18,058 nucleotides of DNA from an uncultured Collinsella sp. (GTDB lineage Bacteria > Actinomycetota > Coriobacteriia > Coriobacteriales > Coriobacteriaceae), in contig CABRZY010000012.1 of assembly GCA_902475475.1 (NCBI GenBank), forward strand, positions 1 to 18,058. The letters run 5' to 3'. A program made the translations under genes and the position numbers. Below the pieces are notes generated by a model that did not search any database, was not told the origin of the DNA, and worked only from the letters and a program-made list of their open reading frames with translations. How positions within the stretch are numbered: position 1 is the first letter of the stretch; every line of letters begins with the position of its first letter. Positions 1 through 7,424 of this stretch are shown piece after piece.

Positions 1-424
1 CCAACATGAGCGCCTGGGGGATGGACTGGATGACGCGGCGGTCGGCGTCACCGATGCCCTTCTGGACGAGTGCGGAGAAGCCGCCCAGGTAATCGATACC
101 GAGCGTCTCGGCCGCGCGGTCGAGGGCATGCGCGATGGGGGTGAGGTCCTCATCCTTGCAGCACGCGGCGATCTGGGCCACCGGGGTGACGGAAACGCGC
201 TTGTTGACGATGGGGATACCGTACTCGCGCTCGAGGTTCTCGGCGGTCTCGACCAGATGCTCAGCCGTGTGCGTCACGTGGTCGTAGATCTTCGTGCACA
301 TGCGGTCGAGGTTCTCGTCACCGCAACCCATGAGCGAAACACCCATGGTGATGGTCCTGATGTCGAGGTTCTGCTCCTCGACCATGCCGCGGGTTTCCGC
401 GATTTCTGCGGGCGTGATCGCCAT
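1..424 (-). CDS. UPF0210/DUF711 (PFL) family protein, 5' part
   Basis: The first 141 codons are present; the gene runs off the left edge. The translation begins MAITPAEIAETRGMVEEQNL and continues with DIRTITMGVSLMGC, then GIPIVNKRVSVTPVAQIA, then LDRAAETLGIDYLGGFSALV. These phrases are typical of the UPF0210/DUF711 family (proteins of about 450 residues). The biochemical role of the family is not settled, so no function is given. The ATG is well supported by an AGGAG seven bases upstream. The gene follows metH on the same strand, but a hairpin lies between them, so it is probably a separate unit. Confidence 0.85.
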   Translation of the reverse strand, partial: MAITPAEIAETRGMVEEQNLDIRTITMGVSLMGCGDENLDRMCTKIYDHVTHTAEHLVETAENLEREYGIPIVNKRVSVTPVAQIAACCKDEDLTPIAHALDRAAETLGIDYLGGFSALVQKGIGDADRRVIQSIPQALML

Positions 425-469
425 CCTTGCGCTCCTATCTGCCAAAACGAGCATAGTCTTATCTATTCT

Positions 470-507
470 AACGTGCCGCACGTGCCAAGTGGCGCATGCG
501 GCACGTT
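470..507 (-). terminator. hairpin downstream of metH
   Basis: An 11-bp perfect inverted repeat (470-480 and 497-507, core ACGTGCCGCA/TGCGGCACGT) with a 16-nt loop lies 26 bases past the metH stop and before the UPF0210 gene. On the minus strand it is followed only by TAGAATAG, so the T-tract is poor. The other strand has a short TTTT. It is probably a terminator or attenuating structure between the two genes; an operator is possible. Confidence 0.45.
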
Positions 508-532
508 TTGGTGCTCGGTTGTTTCCGTTGTG

Positions 533-3106
533 TTACTGCCCAAAGACCTCTTCGGCGATACGAGCGCTCTCGGCGGCGTCCTTGGCGTAGTAGTCAGCGC
601 CGATCTGCTTGGCGTATTCGGGGGTGAGCACGGCGCCGCCTACGATGATCTTGACGCCCGGCACCTCGGCATGAAGCAACTTGATGGTCTCCTCCATGGC
701 GACGACCGTGGTAGTCATAAGCGCCGAGAGGCCGACGAGTTTGATGTCGCGCTCCTTGACGGTCTTGAGTACCTCCTGCGGATCGACGTCGCGGCCCAGG
801 TCAAAGACGGTGTAGCCGTAGTTGTCGAGCAGCATTTTGACGATGTTCTTGCCAATATCGTGGATGTCGCCCTTGACGGTGGCCACGCAGATCTTGCCCT
901 TGTCGGCAATCTCGCCGGCGGGCATCAGGCGCTTGATGGTGTCGAAGCCCACGCGTGCGGCCTCGGCCGAGGCCATGAGCTGCGGCAGGAAGAACTTGCC
1001 CTGGTCAAAGAGGACGCCAACCTCGTCGAGGGCGGGGATAAAGTGATTGTTGATGAGGTCCATGGCGTCGTGGTCTGCCAGTAGACGCTCGGTCTCGGCA
1101 GCGATCTCGCCTTTGCGACCCGAGACGACCATGCGACGAATCGGGTCGTCGTTGCCGTCGGCGCCGGCGGTGCCCGCGGCAGGCGCGGCATCACTCGATG
1201 CGGCCTGAGCTGCTGCCGGGTTTGCGGCGATCTTGTACGGATCGGTCCAGTCGGCGTAGCGCTCGATGTATCCGGTCGAGCCCTCGTCCTCAACGCTCAG
1301 GACGCGATAGCTGTAGACGGTATCCATAAAGCGCTTGGAGCCCGGGTTCATGATGGGGGCGTCCAGACCCGCGCCAAAAGCGGCGGCCAAAAAGACCGAG
1401 CCCAGCAGCGGGCGGGCAGGCAGGCCAAAGCTGATGTTCGACACGCCGAGCGCGCACTTGACGCCCAGACGCTCCTTGCACAGGGACATGGCGCGCAGGA
1501 TCTGCTCGGCCTGGCGTTGATTGGTCGAGGCGGTCATGACCAGGCAGTCGATGAGGATGCGGTCCGGGCCGATGCCGTAACGGGCAGCCTCGGCCACGAT
1601 GTGCTCGGCGATGGCGAAGCGAGCCTCGGCGGTATCGGGGATGCCGCCTTCGTCGAGCGTAAGGCCGACAACGTTGGTGCCGTAGTGGGCGACCAGCGGA
1701 AAGATCTCATCCATGATCTGCTGCTTGCCATTGACCGAGTTGATGATGGGCTTGCCGGCGTAGCGGCGCACGGCGGCCTCGACGGCTGCGGGGTCGGTGG
1801 AGTCGATCTGCAGCGGCAGCAACGTGGAGCCCTGGAGCTGCTCGGTGGCCTGTTGGATGATCTTGACCTCGTCGATCTCGGGCAGGCCCACGTTAACGTC
1901 CAGGATGTCGGCGCCCTGTTCCTGCTGGCTGATACCCTGGCTCACGACGTAGTCCAGGTCGCCGTCGCGCAGGGCCTGCTGCAGGCGCTTTTTGCCGGTG
2001 GGGTTGATGCGCTCGCCGATGACGGCGATCTTGTGGCCGTCGCAGGGAAGGTCCACGACCGTTTGGGCGCTCGTGACCGACATGCTGGGCTTGCGGTGGC
2101 GCGGGCTGGGCGTGTGGTTGTCGATAAGCGTGCGCAAGGATGCCATGTGCGCCGGCGTGGTGCCGCAGCAGCCTCCCACGACGCTCACGCCGTCGGCGAT
2201 CATGCCGGCGACGGCCTCGGCGTATTCGGGGGCCTGGATATCAAAGACGGTGTTGCCGTCGTCGTCCACATGGGGGAGTCCTGCGTTGGCCTGCACCATG
2301 ATGGGTTTGTCGGTGACGGTGAGCATGCGTGCGGCAAGACCGCGGAGCTCGGCCGGTCCCTGGCTGCAGTTGATGCCTAAAACGTCGGCGCCGATGGCGT
2401 CGAGCGTGATGGCGGCCACCTCGGGACTCGTGCCCAGAAACGTGCGGCCGTCTTCCTCGAAGGTCATGGTGGCAAAGACGGGCAGGTCGGAGTTCTCGCG
2501 GCAGGCGAGGACGGCCGCCTTGATCTCGGCAAGGTCGGTCATGGTCTCGATAATAAAGAGGTCCACACCCGCGGCGACGCCGGCGCGCACTTCCTCGGCA
2601 AAGAGGTCGTAGGCCTCGTCGAAGCTCAGAGTACCCAGGGGGCGAAGCAGCGCGCCGATGGGGCCGATATCGCCGGCGACGTAGCGGGCGCCGGCCTCGC
2701 GGGCACAGGCGACGGCCGCGGCAAAGACGTCTGCCACGGTGGCGGCACCGTCGAGCTTGTGGGCGTTGGCGCCAAAGGTGTTGGCGGTAATCACGTCGCA
2801 GCCGGCCTCGACATATTGACGTTGGATATCGGTGATGACCTGGGGCTCCTCAAAGTTGAGCAGCTCGGGCAGGGCGCCGGCTTTCATGCCGGCCGCTTGC
2901 AACATGGTGCCCATACCGCCGTCGAACAGCAAGTGCCCCGTGCCCTCGATGGCGGCGCGCAGGCGATCGTCCTTAATGCGCAGATCGTCGATCGTGCGCG
3001 TCTTGTACGTGGCACCGTTGCGACGTGCGGCGTCAACAGGCGCCGCCAGCGCGGCACCGTCCAGATCATGAGTGATAAGTATGTTTGAGCTATTCGCCAT
3101 GTGCAT
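533..3106 (-). CDS. metH: cobalamin-dependent methionine synthase lacking the activation domain
   Basis: Transfers the methyl group of 5-methyl-THF through cobalamin to homocysteine, giving methionine in the cytosol. Domains in order: homocysteine methyltransferase at about residues 55-335, with FDGGMGTML (61-69) and the zinc cysteines C247 (INCSQG), C313 and C314 (GGCCGTTPAH); pterin-binding domain from about 358 (AVIGERINPTGKKR) to about 620; an Ala-rich linker; cobalamin cap; and a cobalamin domain with DIHDIG at 747-752, where H749 is the expected lower ligand. It ends after this domain at 857 aa, whereas E. coli MetH is about 1,230 aa, so the AdoMet-binding activation domain is absent. 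That domain is encoded separately at 5335-6126. The start is uncertain: ATGs at 3106 and 3100 both lack a good Shine-Dalgarno and lie inside the end of the preceding nuclease gene. The stretch before the first motif (about 60 residues) is longer than in E. coli. Confidence 0.95.
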   Translation of the reverse strand: MHMANSSNILITHDLDGAALAAPVDAARRNGATYKTRTIDDLRIKDDRLRAAIEGTGHLLFDGGMGTMLQAAGMKAGALPELLNFEEPQVITDIQRQYVEAGCDVITANTFGANAHKLDGAATVADVFAAAVACAREAGARYVAGDIGPIGALLRPLGTLSFDEAYDLFAEEVRAGVAAGVDLFIIETMTDLAEIKAAVLACRENSDLPVFATMTFEEDGRTFLGTSPEVAAITLDAIGADVLGINCSQGPAELRGLAARMLTVTDKPIMVQANAGLPHVDDDGNTVFDIQAPEYAEAVAGMIADGVSVVGGCCGTTPAHMASLRTLIDNHTPSPRHRKPSMSVTSAQTVVDLPCDGHKIAVIGERINPTGKKRLQQALRDGDLDYVVSQGISQQEQGADILDVNVGLPEIDEVKIIQQATEQLQGSTLLPLQIDSTDPAAVEAAVRRYAGKPIINSVNGKQQIMDEIFPLVAHYGTNVVGLTLDEGGIPDTAEARFAIAEHIVAEAARYGIGPDRILIDCLVMTASTNQRQAEQILRAMSLCKERLGVKCALGVSNISFGLPARPLLGSVFLAAAFGAGLDAPIMNPGSKRFMDTVYSYRVLSVEDEGSTGYIERYADWTDPYKIAANPAAAQAASSDAAPAAGTAGADGNDDPIRRMVVSGRKGEIAAETERLLADHDAMDLINNHFIPALDEVGVLFDQGKFFLPQLMASAEAARVGFDTIKRLMPAGEIADKGKICVATVKGDIHDIGKNIVKMLLDNYGYTVFDLGRDVDPQEVLKTVKERDIKLVGLSALMTTTVVAMEETIKLLHAEVPGVKIIVGGAVLTPEYAKQIGADYYAKDAAESARIAEEVFGQ
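3089..3100. repeat. left copy of short inverted repeat flanking the R-M pair
   Basis: GCTATTCGCCAT matches the reverse complement of 5344-5354 (ATGCGAATAGC) with a single missing base. The two copies sit at the outer edges of the restriction-modification genes. They could be a recombination scar or chance. Confidence 0.3.
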
Positions 3107-4103
3107 CCATTTCGTCTAGAGCCCACTGAGGAATTTCTATTTGAAGAGATTTGTCGGGCTCGATATCTTCGATTCGCTTGTTGTAGTGGGCAAGAAGCCG
3201 TGCGACATTTAATCGAATTAGGCCTCGCTTGTAGAACGATAACTCTTCAATATTGATGCCGATAAACGATTCGAGCGCGATAACCTGTACGCGATTGCCG
3301 AGTCCCTCACTTTCGAACAGTCCGTAAGCGAAGGAAACTTTATCGTGGGGGACAACGACGATGGGCCGAATGCCATTTCGAATGTTATCTCGGCATCGAT
3401 CGGTCAATTTGGCCATTGGCGATACAGTCACATGAAATGCAGCATCATTGATTTGGAAATCGCCAGAACGGTCTGTCTGCTGGTCGGCGGCGTTTGAGTT
3501 GTCCTTTCCGATTTCTATGGTTGGAAATAACATCTCTAGTTTTGCACCTACCAGGTGCTGTGCGACGGTACCCGTTGGCTTATCGGACCGTAGGCTTGCT
3601 TCGGCTAGGATATCATCGACAATGACAGAAATTGGTTTTTGAAGATCGATTTCGACTTTGATTCTCTGCCGGTTAAAGAAATCGACCTGGATTCGCTCGA
3701 CGAAGAAATTGGCGATTGCATTCGCAGCTTCAAGACGAGTGTCTTCGCAAGTGTCACTGGGTAGGGCAGAGTTGATAATTGTGGCAAGCTCAAGCGCCAT
3801 CGGGAGTGTGCCGCGTGAGGTTCTGCCGCCCTCTGATGCGAAGGCACGCGTTTCCCCATGTCTGGCTAAAACTGTTTTGATGCATGCTCCACTTAGGCCT
3901 CGTACTTGGCTCCCCTTGTCCGATTGCACATAATCGTCGGTGAGCGGAAAACGGTTTTGCAACAGCTCGCTTATGCCTATGCCAACCGCCATGACGTTAC
4001 GGTTGACGTTGCCTCGCTTGCTGCGCTTGGATTCGTACCAGAGTTCAATGGCATCCAAGATGTCTTTATCGGGCTCGCTCAAGGAGCAATTGGTCATTTC
4101 CAT
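3090..4103 (-). CDS. probable type II restriction endonuclease (DUF4928-like)
   Basis: A 337-residue protein encoded directly after a C5 methyltransferase and overlapping it by 38 nt, the usual arrangement of a type II restriction partner. The segment EGGRTSRGT (91-99), the helix HLVGAKLEMLF (183-193) and the block GDFQIND...HVTVSP (214-229) recall the DUF4928 family found beside cytosine methyltransferases. I believe this family includes AgeI-like enzymes, but that is from memory. The GDF/HVT block may be a variant PD-(D/E)XK centre; no canonical ExK is visible. The ATG at 4103 is chosen because GGAG lies nine bases upstream. The longer frame from 4151 has no ribosome site. Base composition is clearly AT-richer than in metH and metF, which suggests transfer. 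Confidence 0.7.
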   Translation of the reverse strand: MEMTNCSLSEPDKDILDAIELWYESKRSKRGNVNRNVMAVGIGISELLQNRFPLTDDYVQSDKGSQVRGLSGACIKTVLARHGETRAFASEGGRTSRGTLPMALELATIINSALPSDTCEDTRLEAANAIANFFVERIQVDFFNRQRIKVEIDLQKPISVIVDDILAEASLRSDKPTGTVAQHLVGAKLEMLFPTIEIGKDNSNAADQQTDRSGDFQINDAAFHVTVSPMAKLTDRCRDNIRNGIRPIVVVPHDKVSFAYGLFESEGLGNRVQVIALESFIGINIEELSFYKRGLIRLNVARLLAHYNKRIEDIEPDKSLQIEIPQWALDEMDAHGE

Positions 4104-5226
4104 TATTGTCCACTCCGTTCCTTGAAGACATAAGCGCGGGTTTGACTGCATTTTTTATAAGCCAAGTGACAACTGGCACGGCAACTGCATCGCCGAATGC
4201 GTAGCGAATCTGAGCATCCGAGAAGCCGCTAAACTGACATGAGTCAGCACCTTGGAGACGGGCATATTCAGTTCCAGTCATCCAGCGAACTTCTATCTTT
4301 CCGTTTTCGCATATAACGACTGCCTGTCTTGATGAGCCGCCGCGAGCCGTTCTTAGACATCCGGCAATTTCTTCTTCACGGATTTCCCAGCGCACAACGC
4401 CCGATCGCGTGCGACGGTAAGCAGTGCGAACAATTCTTTCTTTGGCATTTAAGAAGCGCTGAAGGCGCTCTGCTTGATGCGGTGCAAGTGAGTCGATAAA
4501 TGCTTGTACTTGGTTTTTGTTCCACCAACGCTTGTCGTTCTCGGGAATATTTTCAACAACCGTTGCAAGGCCCGTCATGCGAAGTGGACTTGGCTCGTTT
4601 AGGTGAGAGACGTGCGTAATGAGTGAAGGGTCGGAGTGAATCCAGGAGACCTTTTCAGGTCGAAGCGAGGAATCGAGTCGGCTGTTGGGAAGAGGGTTTT
4701 TTAATCCGACGACAAACATGCGGGGGCGTGACTGGGGAAGCCAGTGCCGTGCATCGATAAAATAAGCGTCGCATGAATAGCCTAAACGATTAAATTCCTG
4801 GCAAACGAGTCTAAAGTCATCACTGTTATTAGACGTGGCAAGGCCGATGACATTTTCGAGAACAAGTGCCCTCGGGGCACGATCGCTCATTCCTTCGATG
4901 GCCTTAATAAAGCCAAAGAACGCGCTAGACTCTTTGCCAGAGATAAGTCCCTCCCTGTTTCCCGCGAGAGATAAGTTTGTGCAAGGGCTTGACGCCCATG
5001 CGATGTCGGCTTGAGGTATTAGGTCGGGGTCGAGTGTGTGGACATCCTGCTCGACTAGATGTTCATCGCCCCAACACTGGCTGTACATGGCGCATTTAGT
5101 ATGGTCTATGTCATTTGCCCAGATTGTTTTGATTCCGGCTTTTGCCATGCCGGCACGAGCCAAGCCAATGCCTGAAAAAAACTCAAGCGCGGTTAGTTGT
5201 GGCGAGAACTGCAGAATGTTGTGCAT
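4066..5226 (-). CDS. DNA (cytosine-5) methyltransferase
   Basis: A 386-residue C5 methyltransferase that methylates cytosine in a short DNA site using AdoMet. Motif I is LEFFSGIGLARAG (14-26). Motif IV is SSPCTNLSLAG with catalytic C82. Motif VI is LENV (123-126). Motif VIII is QSRPRMFVVG (165-174). Motif IX is around RLQGADSCQFSG (323-334) and motif X is AFGDAVAVP (343-351). The variable region of about 195-300 should hold the target recognition domain, so the recognition site cannot be read from sequence. It is translationally linked to the downstream nuclease gene (3090-4103). Upstream is a 108-nt gap after the MetH activation gene with no strong promoter. The ribosome site before the ATG is weak. 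Codon and base use are AT-richer than in the neighbours, as expected of a mobile restriction-modification system. Confidence 0.95.
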   Translation of the reverse strand: MHNILQFSPQLTALEFFSGIGLARAGMAKAGIKTIWANDIDHTKCAMYSQCWGDEHLVEQDVHTLDPDLIPQADIAWASSPCTNLSLAGNREGLISGKESSAFFGFIKAIEGMSDRAPRALVLENVIGLATSNNSDDFRLVCQEFNRLGYSCDAYFIDARHWLPQSRPRMFVVGLKNPLPNSRLDSSLRPEKVSWIHSDPSLITHVSHLNEPSPLRMTGLATVVENIPENDKRWWNKNQVQAFIDSLAPHQAERLQRFLNAKERIVRTAYRRTRSGVVRWEIREEEIAGCLRTARGGSSRQAVVICENGKIEVRWMTGTEYARLQGADSCQFSGFSDAQIRYAFGDAVAVPVVTWLIKNAVKPALMSSRNGVDNNGNDQLLLERAR

Positions 5227-5334
5227 GTACTGGCTTTCAGATAGTTGTTATTTGGCATCTTATGGTACTTGTTTGTGAGGACATTCGCTTACATACGGAT
5301 GAGATTCCCTCGATACCGTGCCATCATTGACATT

Positions 5335-6126
5335 TTATTCAGAATGCGAATAGCAGGTGGTATGGGTGGCGCGGAAGCGGCAGTGCTCGCGCATGCGGCA
5401 GATATTGCAGGTGGGGCGGCTCTGGGCGTCGTGGACTTCGCCGTCGAACAGGCCGATCACCGCGGTCACGCTCTTGGTGGGCATGAGCAGGCTGGTCGGC
5501 GTGACGGTAAGCCCGATGAGCCGCGTGGCGTTGAGCGCATTGACGATCGAGCGCTGGGCCGAGAGCGGGCAGTCGCCGTAGCCGGGACTAAAGCGCCAGT
5601 TGCCGGCGAGCCCATGAATGGCGGCGTCCGTCTTGACCTGCTGGTCCATTTGCTCAACGGCGGCTTCCACGTAAGCGGAGCACGCGGCGTCGAGCACGGC
5701 GCCCTCCAGGGGATGTTGGGCTCCCGTGGTGCGCAGGCGACGCTCGGCGTCCATGCCGAGGGTACATGCCATGAGCGCGGCAAAGCGGGCATCTTTGAGA
5801 TGTCGATAGATATCGCGACCTCGCAGCTCAACGTTGGTGCCGACCAAGCGAATGCAAGGCTCACTTTGTTCGTCCACGCCCGTGGCATCGACGGCAAACA
5901 CGCGGCGCACGCCACGGGGCTCAATGTCAAGTTCCAGACGCTCGACCACAAGCTCAATACGTCGTGACAGCTCGGGCTCGATCTGCTGGCCGCCGTAACC
6001 CAGATACCGCAGCATCTCGGCACGGTCGACACGGGGATGGTGCGCAGCATCGACACGGTAAAGCGCCGGCGACGCAAGGTCGGCCGGCACTTCGACAGCG
6101 GTTGTATCGATGTGCGGTTTTTCCAT
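5335..6126 (-). CDS. stand-alone methionine synthase activation-domain protein
   Basis: A 263-residue protein resembling the C-terminal AdoMet-binding reactivation domain of MetH, made here as a separate polypeptide. RFSPGYGDCP (178-187) corresponds to the GYxxCP motif that binds AdoMet in MetH. TPTSLLMPTKSVTAVIGL (209-226) is the other conserved stretch. It should reductively remethylate oxidised cob(II)alamin on the MetH encoded at 533-3106. The tail carries C240, C243, C249 and C258 (CNIC...C), a possible metal or Fe-S site (inference). The ATG at 6126 overlaps the metF stop by one base (TAATG), indicating translational coupling. An upstream extension of this frame inside metF has no basis as coding sequence. 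Confidence 0.88.
   Translation of the reverse strand: MEKPHIDTTAVEVPADLASPALYRVDAAHHPRVDRAEMLRYLGYGGQQIEPELSRRIELVVERLELDIEPRGVRRVFAVDATGVDEQSEPCIRLVGTNVELRGRDIYRHLKDARFAALMACTLGMDAERRLRTTGAQHPLEGAVLDAACSAYVEAAVEQMDQQVKTDAAIHGLAGNWRFSPGYGDCPLSAQRSIVNALNATRLIGLTVTPTSLLMPTKSVTAVIGLFDGEVHDAQSRPTCNICRMREHCRFRATHTTCYSHSE
5344..5354. repeat. right copy of short inverted repeat flanking the R-M pair
   Basis: ATGCGAATAGC is the inverted partner of 3089-3100 and lies in the last codons of the activation-domain gene, just outside the methyltransferase gene. Confidence 0.3.
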
Positions 6127-6998
6127 TACCCCAGGCGCTCCATAATGGTCGCGGCGATCGCAGGACGGTTCATAGTGTACAGGTGCAGGCCGTCGGCGCC
6201 GTGCTCCTTGAGGTCGCAAAGCTGGCGGGCGGCATAATCTACACCGGCTGCCTGCAGGCTCTCGGGGTCGTTCTCGTACTTGGCGAGAATCTTGATGACG
6301 GGGGAGGGCAGCGACGCGCCGCACATAAAGACCATGCGGCTGATCTGCGACTTGCCCATAAACGGCATGATGCCCGCGGTAATGGGCACGGTGATGCCGG
6401 CCTTGTCGGCAAGCTCGCGAAAACGGTAGAAGCACTCGTTATCAAAGAAGAGCTGTGTCACAAAGAAGCTCGCGCCGGCGTCCTGTTTTTGCTTGAGGTG
6501 TTCGACCGAGAGGTTGAGATCCTCACAGGCAATGTGGCCCTCGGGGTAGGCTGCGGCGCCCACGCAAAAGCCGGCGTCGACGAGCTCGGGGATGAGGTCG
6601 CGGGCGTAGGCGTAGTCGGAGGCGGGCTTGTCGTCCTCGGTCGCGCCGGCAGGGAGATCGCCACGCAGGGCCAGAATGTTTTCAACGCCGGCGGTGCGAT
6701 ACTCGTCGATCTTGGCGGCGATGTCGGCGTGGGTGCGGCCCACGCAGGTGAGGTGTGCCACCGAGGGCGTGTCGAATTCGCTCGAAATCATATGCGCGAT
6801 GGGGGCGGTGGTGGCACCGTTGCCCGAGCCGCCGGCCGAGCAGGTGACCGAGACAAAGCTCGGCGAAAGCTTGCACAGATTGCCTGCCACTTCGCGAGCC
6901 GTGTCGAGGGTGAGCTCGCCCTTGGGCGGGAACATCTCAAACGAAACGGGCGCGGTGCCCTGGGATGCTGCCTGCTTAAAAACCTCGTCGACGCGCAT
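6126..6998 (-). CDS. metF: 5,10-methylenetetrahydrofolate reductase
   Basis: A 290-residue flavoprotein of the MetF family (E. coli MetF is 296 aa). It reduces methylene-THF to the 5-methyl-THF used by MetH. Near the N-terminus, VSFEMFPPKGE contains the conserved catalytic-glutamate region. HLTCVGRTHADI, ILALRGDLP, QLFFDNECFYRF and ITAGIMPF follow in the family order. The ATG at 6998 is chosen because AGGAG lies six bases upstream; an in-frame extension to 7064 has no such signal. It is the first gene of the minus-strand methionine group and is coupled to the activation-domain gene by a one-base overlap. Its promoter should lie in the 426-nt gap shared with the divergent glutamine synthetase gene. 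Confidence 0.95.
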   Translation of the reverse strand: MRVDEVFKQAASQGTAPVSFEMFPPKGELTLDTAREVAGNLCKLSPSFVSVTCSAGGSGNGATTAPIAHMISSEFDTPSVAHLTCVGRTHADIAAKIDEYRTAGVENILALRGDLPAGATEDDKPASDYAYARDLIPELVDAGFCVGAAAYPEGHIACEDLNLSVEHLKQKQDAGASFFVTQLFFDNECFYRFRELADKAGITVPITAGIMPFMGKSQISRMVFMCGASLPSPVIKILAKYENDPESLQAAGVDYAARQLCDLKEHGADGLHLYTMNRPAIAATIMERLG

Positions 6999-7162
6999 AT
7001 CGTGCTCCTCTAGATACGTAATAGTGTGATGTGTTGTAAGGATTCTACAGCACCACTGTGTCACGGTGGAGTTTCACTCGTTATTCGGGGATACCAATCA
7101 AAGATGCCTTGCTATCGGCTTTCTCTATAACAGAGCGGCTAATCTAGGCACGGACTATAAAG

Positions 7163-7188
7163 ACTGGTATCTGATACAAAATACCAGT
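7163..7188. promoter_or_regulatory. dyad in the metF / glutamine synthetase divergent region
   Basis: ACTGGTAT (7163-7170) and ATACCAGT (7181-7188) form a perfect 8-bp inverted repeat. The overlapping GTATCTGATAC (7167-7177) is itself a near-perfect palindrome. A further GATACC half-site lies near 7090. This looks like an operator for a dimeric regulator. Which gene it serves, and the regulator, cannot be told. Confidence 0.4.
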
Positions 7189-7237
7189 TAATAGAGCTCC
7201 ATCCCAAATTGACTACCCTTAAACCATGGGGAGAGGT

Positions 7238-7403
7238 CTGCAATTTATGCAGTTGATTGGCTGTTGAGGGTGGCAACGCCGCCTCGATAGGGTAACCTCA
7301 TTGATTGGTTTCGCGACAGCAACATAACGGTAATGTCGCGGAAACACGGCGAGTCTAAGCTATGACTCGTTCGTTAGTAATCAACACCGCTTCTCACGCG
7401 GTG
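7238..7403 (+). promoter_or_regulatory. hairpin-rich leader of the glutamine synthetase gene
   Basis: Five short stem-loops follow one another ahead of the ribosome site: 7238-7252 (CTGCA/TGCAG), 7266-7285 (GAGGGTGGC/GCCGCCTC, one bulge), 7312-7340 (CGCGACA/TGTCGCG), 7350-7369 (CGAGTC/GACTCG) and 7385-7403 (CACCGC/GCGGTG). The last ends nine bases before GGGAG (7413-7417). The set could be a structured regulatory leader. No known riboswitch class was recognised and the transcription start is unknown. Confidence 0.4.
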
Positions 7404-7424
7404 CCGATACGAAGGGAGTTCCGT

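Noticed and set aside
7000..7240. Cobalamin or SAM riboswitch ahead of metF
   Set aside because: I read the minus strand for a B12-box-like element and SAM-I-like junction stems and did not find them.
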